DNA from: REEB95 sp963762425
GTDB lineage: Bacteria > Pseudomonadota > Alphaproteobacteria > ATCC43930 > CGMCC-115725
Length of the DNA stretch: 64,000 nt
Assembly: GCA_963762425.1 (NCBI GenBank)
Contig: CAVXKY010000004.1
Location: forward strand, 576,889-640,888
Reading direction: 5' to 3'
Every line of letters begins with the position of its first letter. Within the stretch, counting starts at the first letter, position 1. The translations under genes were made by a program, and so were the position numbers. Shown here one piece after another: positions 58,619-64,000 of the stretch. The notes below the pieces were generated by a model. It made no database searches. It was not told where the DNA came from and saw only the letters and a program-made list of their open reading frames with translations.

Positions 58619-59584
58619 TGCCGAGCCGCAGTGGAAATGCAGTCTACGGATTAGCCGTTCCGGCTTTGGCATGAACCAGGGTAAATCGCCTTGGATAAAA
58701 AACGGATCAAGATGGCGCCGCACATACTCGTCGATCCAGGCGGCAACATCGGGACTTAAATGTTTCTGCCAATTTCCGCTGCCGCCGACGCGCACCCTTC
58801 GCGCCTCAGGACGGTCACGCTCGGGTCGGAATAAATCGGGGACGACGACCGTCTCCCGCGTCGCCATACCCTCCATCCGGCGCATATTTTTCATGCTGCA
58901 TTGTTCGACCGCATATCTCAGGTGCTCTTCGGTGAACCCACGGACCCCTAAGAATGTGGCGCAATTCCGCAAAGTCCCGACGGTGTCGGACCACAAGTTT
59001 TCGTAACGCGTAATCATGGTCCGTTCATCTTCGCCAGAGCCACGGCGGAATTCCGCGAGCGTATTGTAATAGGCGACGAATTTCTTCACGCCATAGACGT
59101 CGCTGTGAGCGAAGTCGTCAACCGAGCCTACAAAGCACGGATCGGGCTCTCGGAAGACAACCTCCATGTAATACGACACGAGGACATCTTTCGGGTCGCG
59201 GTACAAAATAATCATCGGCGTATGACGAAATGGCGCCAGAATTTCCCGCATGTTGCCAAGATGCGCTTCGGCGCCGCGATTGGTCACGATGAAATGGCTG
59301 TGATAGAATAAGGGAATTCCGAACGGAACCTCGAATACTTGACTGGGTCGATGATCGCTGACGAAGAGTTTCGTCATTTTTGCGGGTGGCAGATTATAGG
59401 CTTTGATCATCAGGTGGCGTAATAGCGCACTGAACCAGGTATTTCCGGTCTTGGGAAAGCTGGCTATCACACCATCGACGGCGAATTGATGAAAAACGGA
59501 GATGACGGCCCGGGGCGTCAGCGAATTGATGAGAGAAGACGGCGCCAACCAATGGCCGAAACTCGGTGGAGTCATTGTCGACAT
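58379..59584 (-). CDS. Sulfotransferase
   Basis: Starts at ATG 59584 (MSTMTPPSFGHWLAPSS). PAPS-binding: 5'-phosphosulfate loop VIASFPKTGNTWFSALLRHL (P-K-[ST]-G-x-T-W) and 3'-phosphate motif PMIILYRDPKDVLVSYYMEV, plus RYENLWSDTVGTLRNC. Cytosolic carbohydrate/steroid-type Sulfotransfer_1 fold. The open frame continues 240 bases into the antisense strand of the glycosyltransferase; a TAA in the +1 frame at 58651-58653 suggests the true end is there (about 311 residues). It would use PAPS supplied by CysD/CysNC encoded 5 kb away. Confidence 0.88.
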   Translation of the reverse strand: MSTMTPPSFGHWLAPSSLINSLTPRAVISVFHQFAVDGVIASFPKTGNTWFSALLRHLMIKAYNLPPAKMTKLFVSDHRPSQVFEVPFGIPLFYHSHFIVTNRGAEAHLGNMREILAPFRHTPMIILYRDPKDVLVSYYMEVVFREPDPCFVGSVDDFAHSDVYGVKKFVAYYNTLAEFRRGSGEDERTMITRYENLWSDTVGTLRNCATFLGVRGFTEEHLRYAVEQCSMKNMRRMEGMATRETVVVPDLFRPERDRPEARRVRVGGSGNWQKHLSPDVAAWIDEYVRRHLDPFFIQGDLPWFMPKPERLIRRLHFHCGSASKAQVSASVRSKRHLCRFMHNPGKIGRDPVDMIFSSNGRITPGRGIDRAAAVANKSDGASELSHDIAMMQRIGHEPSQT

Positions 59585-59766
59585 GATGAAAAGACCGAAT
59601 GATCGTGGGTGATTTCGTTGCAATACATTACCAAGTAAAAGGGCGAAGCGCAAAGGAAAGAGCGTGCCGCGCCGAACGCTAACTCCAACGGCGAAATGAC
59701 GACGCGTCTGCCAAGATCTTGACCTCTCGCCGCGAGACCGCGGTGCGTTGGTACCTCTTTTAGCCG

Positions 59767-61183
59767 TCACAGGTGTTTCCACATGAAGTCGCGCGTAGCC
59801 GCGACGTTGCTCGGCGCGCACACCGAAGGAACGAACCACGGATCGTTGATGACGAACTCGCCGCCGATGTTGCTGATAAGCTTTGGCGATCGCAATTGCT
59901 TTTTCTCTCCGCCGAGGGTGGGTGATAGCTGTGGATCATTTCGGTCAGCTGCTCACGTAATTTATCCAGTAAATCCAAACGCCGGCAACAGTCTGCGAAA
60001 AACACCGGCGCCAGCAGCAGACCGGGTTTGTCGAGAAAATAACATTCGAGACCGACGGTGCCGGTGACGCTGACAATCGCCGCGCGGCGTTTTCGATGAG
60101 TTGGCGGTTCGGCGCAGGAATCTGGGTGCGCCAGAACGAGCCCTGGACGCCAGCGCAACGAAGCATAGTACCCATCGGGCCGCGTTATCGCCATGCTGAG
60201 ACGGGTGCTCCTTGACAACGAGTATGCCGTCGCCCGGCATGTTCTGAAGAATAAGATCGATGGCGCGGAATTGAGTTCAGCACAAATAGGGTGAGAAGGC
60301 ATTAATCGATGATCTCGGGTGTGACGTGCAGCATATAGAGGATATCGCGGCGGCAGCGCGTCACCCGGCTTGATGTCGAAATAATGCGCAGCGGTCCATG
60401 CAAAGTATTTGTGCGTCGCCAGGAAGTGACCAAGGGCATGATATTGATACAGATCCGCAATGCCGAAGGTTTCGATGCTGGCATGCAGGCGTTTTTGCCG
60501 CCAACGCAGCCAGGTGTTGATCACGACACGGCGTAACAAGGGAGGAATTCGGGGGAGCGGATGTCGGATGCTTGTGGATGAGCCCGGTAGGAATGACGGC
60601 TGACCGGCCCGGAACGCGGCAATAATAGTTCAGTGCCTCGACAAGATAGGCTTCCGATATGTGCCGAAATCAGGGTGGAAGCGTGTTATAGACATCCGAT
60701 GCGAAAAAAAGCTGCGGCCGAGCATTAAGTAATTCCGTGTAGTGAAGAACCGGAATACCAAGTTCGGACATCAGATTGACCATATCCATCAACAGCTTCG
60801 ATATCAGGCATTAGCATATAATTCGGCCGCATGCGTTCCAGAAATGCGCGATAGATCGCCATCATTGTCGCGGCGCGGCGCAGTTGCTCTTCCTTGTCGA
60901 GGCGACGGTAGCCATCCTTGTCCTTGGCCAGCGTCAGATAGATGCTCTCAATATCAGGACTGTTCTGCCAGGCAAAGGGAGGGCGCTGTTCGCGATAAAC
61001 GCGCTCGAAATCTAGTAAAGATGAGCTGTCGTAAGTGGGTATGAGATCATCACAGCTGTGGCGGAACGGCCCTTGTGGAAAGATGACGCTCCATTGGACT
61101 TCGTCATCGGCTTTTGTGCATTGCTCAATGAGCGCGCGAAAGAATAGCGCCGTGCCCGCGAAGGCATAACAACAAATTTTCAT
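59767..61183 (-). pseudogene. KpsS/LipB-like capsule polysaccharide biosynthesis protein, multiply frameshifted
   Basis: Pieces join from ATG 61183 (MKICCYAFAGTALFFRALIE) through FERVYREQRPPFAWQNSPDI, DLMSELGIPVLHYTELLNAR-type segment, TGLIHKHPTS, GHFLATHKYFAWTAAHYFDI, RAIDLILQNMPGDGILVVKE, HPSQHG, RPDGYYASLRWRPGLVLAHP, AAIVSVTGTVGLECYFLDKP, GLLLAPVFFADCCRRLDLL, to a clean end DPWFVPSVCAP...DFMWKHL at TGA 59767. The VKEHPSQ and SVTGTVGLECYFLDKP pieces are the signature of Capsule_synth (KpsS/KpsC) retaining glycosyltransferases. At least six frame changes. About 470 residues when joined. Confidence 0.75.
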
Positions 61184-61396
61184 GAGCTTCGAGACCGAAA
61201 TCCAGTAACGATACCTTTCCTTTTCATACTCTAAATGCAGCACGGTCGACAATTGAAATCACATTTTCCCCTGGGCCGTCCATAAGGTAGCCATTATATT
61301 CGTTGGATAACGAGCAAACGGGTTGCAGGATAAATCGCCGTCGTGCTCAGAACGCCATTGGCCCAGGCTCCCCGGCGCACTAACATCCGCGCCTGA

Positions 61397-62341
61397 TTGA
61401 TCAGTCGGAGAAAGCCGGATTTGGCGTCACGCGGGAATGATCCTCGAGGCCGGTTTCACAAGCTTGGCTTGGGCACGGCGCAATTCGGCATGGCCTATGG
61501 CCGCTTCAATCGTCAGGGGCGTCCCGCCTCGGAAGTGATTGCCGCTATTTTGCACCGTGCCGGCGAGATCGGCTTCGGCACGATCGACACCGCCGCGCTT
61601 TACGGCGAAAGCGAAACCATGCTTGGTCGGACTTTGCCGCCGGATCACGGTTTTCGCATCGTTACGAAGACGCCGCGCTTCGGTGCCGCGCTTATCGGCG
61701 CCGAACAGGTTGCTGGCTTGCGCGCGGCCTTCCAATCTTCCCGCACCAAGCTGCGCCAGGAGCGGCTCTATGGCCTGCTCGCGCATGACAGCGGCGATCT
61801 CTTGGCCGAGGGCGGCGAGCGCCTGCTCGATACCATGTTGGATTTGAAGCGGCGGGGCGAGGTCGAGAAGATCGGCGCTTCGGTCTATACCGCCCGGCAG
61901 ATTGATGGCTTGCTCGCGCGCGGCGGTCTCGATTTGATCCAGGCGCCGATGAACGTGTTCGACCAGCGCTTGATCGACAGCGGCGCCTTGCGCGAGATGT
62001 CGTCGCGCGGCATCGAGCTCCATCTCCGCTCGGCCTTCCTGCAGGGCTTGCTGCTTGCCGATCCGGCCGCCTTGCCGCCCTATTTCGCCACCGCCCGGCC
62101 TGCCCTTGAAGCCTTCCAGCTTGCCTCACGTCAGGCGGGACGCAAACCCGCCCAGGTGGCGCTGGCGTTTCTCTTGAGCCGGCCGGAGGCGGACACCGTC
62201 CTGGTAGGTGTCAATTCGCGTGCCCAACTTGAAGAGATCGTCTCCGGACCGCTCGATCCGCTCGATATCGATTATCGCGCCTTCCGCTTGACCGATGAGC
62301 GCATTCTCGATCCCTCGACCTGGCCGGGTGCCGCGCCATGA
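61397..62341 (+). CDS. Aldo/keto reductase (polysaccharide locus)
   Basis: 314 residues as read from TTG 61397, which has no ribosome site; the real start is probably within the first 25 residues or lost to a frame error, since LGLGTAQFGMAYGRFNRQGR is the natural N-terminus. GFGTIDTAALYGESETMLGR carries catalytic Asp and Tyr, RIVTKTPRF the Lys, YGLLAHDSGD the His, and VLVGVNSRAQLEEIV the cofactor site. The GTAQFG-type AKRs are common in flagellin/LPS sugar clusters next to SpsF. Its TGA overlaps the spsF ATG (ATGA). Confidence 0.85.
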   Translation: MISRRKPDLASRGNDPRGRFHKLGLGTAQFGMAYGRFNRQGRPASEVIAAILHRAGEIGFGTIDTAALYGESETMLGRTLPPDHGFRIVTKTPRFGAALIGAEQVAGLRAAFQSSRTKLRQERLYGLLAHDSGDLLAEGGERLLDTMLDLKRRGEVEKIGASVYTARQIDGLLARGGLDLIQAPMNVFDQRLIDSGALREMSSRGIELHLRSAFLQGLLLADPAALPPYFATARPALEAFQLASRQAGRKPAQVALAFLLSRPEADTVLVGVNSRAQLEEIVSGPLDPLDIDYRAFRLTDERILDPSTWPGAAP

Positions 62342-63108
62342 CGACGAAGATTCTCGCCATTCTGCAAGCGCGCATGGGGTCGACCCGGCTGCCCGGCAAG
62401 GTGCTGAAGCCGATCCTCGGCGAGCCGATGCTGGCGCGGCAAATCGAACGAATACGCCGCGCCGCGACCATTGATCGCCTGGTGGTGGCGACCAGCACGG
62501 ATCGAAGCGACGATCCGGTCGCCGCATTGTGCGCTCAACTCGGCGTCGATTGCTTTCGTGGCAGCCTCGCCGACGTGCTGGATCGCTTCTGCAAGGCGGC
62601 GGAGCGTTACCGGCCCGAGCAGGTGGTGCGGCTGACCGGCGACTGCCCGCTCATCGATCCGGGCGTCATCGACGCCGTCGTGCGTTTCCATCTCGCCGGC
62701 GGCTACGACTATAGCAGCAACACGATTCATCCCACTTTCCCCGACGGGCTCGACGTCGAGATATTCCCGTTATGCCTGCCTCGTCCGAAGCCGGCCGCGA
62801 GGCTACGTCGCCCTTTCAGCGCGAACACGTCACGCCTTTCCTCCACCGGCAGCCCGCAGCGCTACCGACTGGGTGATTTTCGCTATTCTCCCGATCTGTC
62901 GGCGTTGCGCTGGACGGTCGACAATCCCGAGGATTTCGAGTTGGTTTGCCGCATCTATGCCGCGCTTTATCCGTCCAATCCCAATTTCGCGCTTGACGAC
63001 ATCCTGGCGCTGTTCGAGAACAACCCCGATCTGGCGAAGATCAATGCCGGTTACTGGCGCAATGAGGGCTCGATCGAGCCGCCCTCCCCGAACCCACGCC
63101 GCTCCTGA
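62338..63108 (+). CDS. SpsF-like cytidylyltransferase
   Basis: 256 residues. Nucleotidyltransferase start ILAILQARMGSTRLPGKVLK with the R-M-x-S-x-R-L-P-x-K motif, VVATSTDRSDDPVAALCAQL, DCFRGSLADVLDRFCKAAER, VRLTGDCPLIDPGVIDAV. Spore-coat-type SpsF family, activating acidic sugars with CMP. Residues ~142-172 (PLCLPRPKPAARLRRPFSAN) are out of frame: another frame there encodes FQREHVTPFLHRQP, the expected sequence. So a compensating pair of indels leaves the ORF open but with ~30 wrong residues. Confidence 0.85.
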   Translation: MTTKILAILQARMGSTRLPGKVLKPILGEPMLARQIERIRRAATIDRLVVATSTDRSDDPVAALCAQLGVDCFRGSLADVLDRFCKAAERYRPEQVVRLTGDCPLIDPGVIDAVVRFHLAGGYDYSSNTIHPTFPDGLDVEIFPLCLPRPKPAARLRRPFSANTSRLSSTGSPQRYRLGDFRYSPDLSALRWTVDNPEDFELVCRIYAALYPSNPNFALDDILALFENNPDLAKINAGYWRNEGSIEPPSPNPRRS

Positions 63109-63132
63109 GATTGCCCGAGAGAGACCCGGCTC

Positions 63133-64000
63133 ATGTCCGAGCGCTACAAGAAATCCGAAAGCCTGCTGGAGCGCGCGCTGCGGGTGATTCCGCTCGGCAG
63201 CCAAACCTTTAGCAAGAGCCTCACGCAATATCCCTTCGGCGTCTCGCCCTATTTCATCGTCCGCGGGCAAGGCAGCCACGTCTGGGATGCGGACGGCAAC
63301 GAATACGTCGATTTCGTCAACGGCTTGTGCGCTGTGACGCTCGGCTATGGCGATCCCGACGTGACGCGCGCGGTCAAGGCGCAGCTCGATGACGGCGTGA
63401 TCTTCTCGCTGCCGCATCCGCTGGAGATGCAGGTCGCTGAGGCGATCGTGGACATGGTGCCCTGTGCCGAGATGGTGCGCTTCGGCAAGAACGGCTCGGA
63501 CGCGACATCGGGCGCCGTCCGCCTCGCCCGCGCCTATACCGGGCGGGATCATGTCGCGGTCTGCGGCTATCACGGCTGGCAGGACTGGTATATCGGCTCG
63601 ACCGCGCGCAACCGCGGCGTGCCTGAGGCGGTGCGGAACCTCACGCATGGCTTCGCCTATAACGATCTCGAATCCCTCCACAAGCTGCTGACCGATCATC
63701 CGGGAGAAGTGGCGGCGGTGACGCTGGAGCCGATGAATGTTCAGGCGCCCAAGGACGGATTTCTCGAAGGCGTGAAGGCGTTGGCGCACAAGCACGGAGC
63801 GCTGCTGGTGTTCGACGAGGTCATCACCGGTTTTCGCTACGCCAATGGCGGCGCCCAGGAATATTTCGGCGTGACTCCGGATCTCGCCTGTTTCGGCAAG
63901 GGCCTTGCCAACGGCTATCCGGTTTCGGCGGTGGCCGGCCGCGCCGACATCATGAAATTGATGGAGGAGATTTTCTTCTCCTTCACCTTCGGCGGATTCA
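63133..64000 (+). CDS. Class-III aminotransferase, GSA-aminomutase-like, cut by window end
   Basis: Starts ATG 63133 (MSERYKKSESLLERALRVIP). PLP fold-type I: GSHVWDADGNEYVDFVNGLC, RFGKNGSDATSGAVRLARAY, GYHGWQDWYIGSTARNRG, HKHGALLVFDEVITGFRYAN (Asp binding the PLP nitrogen) and the PLP-Lys in DLACFGKGLANGYPVSAVAG. Open to the last base, so at least 289 residues remain visible and the C-terminus is missing. Similar enzymes next to SpsF transaminate a keto-sugar for surface-glycan or flagellin sugars, in contrast to heme synthesis. Confidence 0.88.
   Translation, partial: MSERYKKSESLLERALRVIPLGSQTFSKSLTQYPFGVSPYFIVRGQGSHVWDADGNEYVDFVNGLCAVTLGYGDPDVTRAVKAQLDDGVIFSLPHPLEMQVAEAIVDMVPCAEMVRFGKNGSDATSGAVRLARAYTGRDHVAVCGYHGWQDWYIGSTARNRGVPEAVRNLTHGFAYNDLESLHKLLTDHPGEVAAVTLEPMNVQAPKDGFLEGVKALAHKHGALLVFDEVITGFRYANGGAQEYFGVTPDLACFGKGLANGYPVSAVAGRADIMKLMEEIFFSFTFGGF

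Overview
The window looks like chromosomal DNA of a GC-rich alphaproteobacterium. Signs of this are a divK-pleD-rpmG block, hopanoid side-chain genes (hpnI, hpnK, hpnL), an EipB-type DUF1849 envelope protein, a DUF3035 lipoprotein, and the order DUF2066 protein / CDP-alcohol phosphatidyltransferase / AI-2E transporter / hda / sixA / ppk1 / ppx / (PhoU-like) / rnd / aspS. I recall that order from Rhodospirillales-like genomes. No species assignment is possible from sequence alone.

Layout. 0-1.1 kb: broken dsbB and dedA genes and a tRNA-Leu(CAA). 1.1-10.8 kb: an accessory strip with a complete IS30-family element, dispersed short quasi-palindromes, small secreted proteins, a PPK2 polyphosphate kinase, a P-type H+-ATPase and a DUF3035 lipoprotein. 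10.8-13.1 kb: a CopA-type copper ATPase. 13.1-20.3 kb: a dihydroxyphthalate-decarboxylase/substrate-binding-like protein, CYTH-CHAD protein, aldo/keto reductase, alpha/beta hydrolase and an SsuABC/TauABC-like transporter. 20.4-34.3 kb: housekeeping block including ppk1-ppx and aspS. 34.3-38 kb: ROK kinase, DivK, PleD, ribosomal protein L33 and YjbQ. 38.5-41.5 kb: hopanoid genes. 41.5-49 kb: cytochrome c, MFS transporter, MaiA, sugar-modifying enzymes and a LigI/LigK catabolic operon. 49-64 kb: a surface-polysaccharide region with GmhB, an SDR, CysD and CysNC (PAPS synthesis), a MurJ/MVF-like flippase, methyltransferases, a glycosyltransferase, a sulfotransferase, a KpsS-like capsule protein, SpsF, a second aldo/keto reductase and an aminotransferase cut by the window end.

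Two functional themes stand out. One is polyphosphate: PPK1, PPX, PPK2, a CHAD protein and a large unidentified protein with a PhoU/DUF47-like C-terminus. The other is sulfation of a surface glycan: CysD and CysNC make PAPS, and a sulfotransferase lies next to polysaccharide genes.

Reading frames are unevenly intact. From 13.1 to 46 kb nearly all genes are open (exceptions: hda and sixA), whereas 0-13 kb and 46.8-63 kb hold many genes broken by single-base indels. At most sites I could resolve, removing one base restores a conserved motif. I therefore read most 'pseudogenes' below as probable sequence errors in functional genes, and have typed them as pseudogene only because the frame as given is broken.
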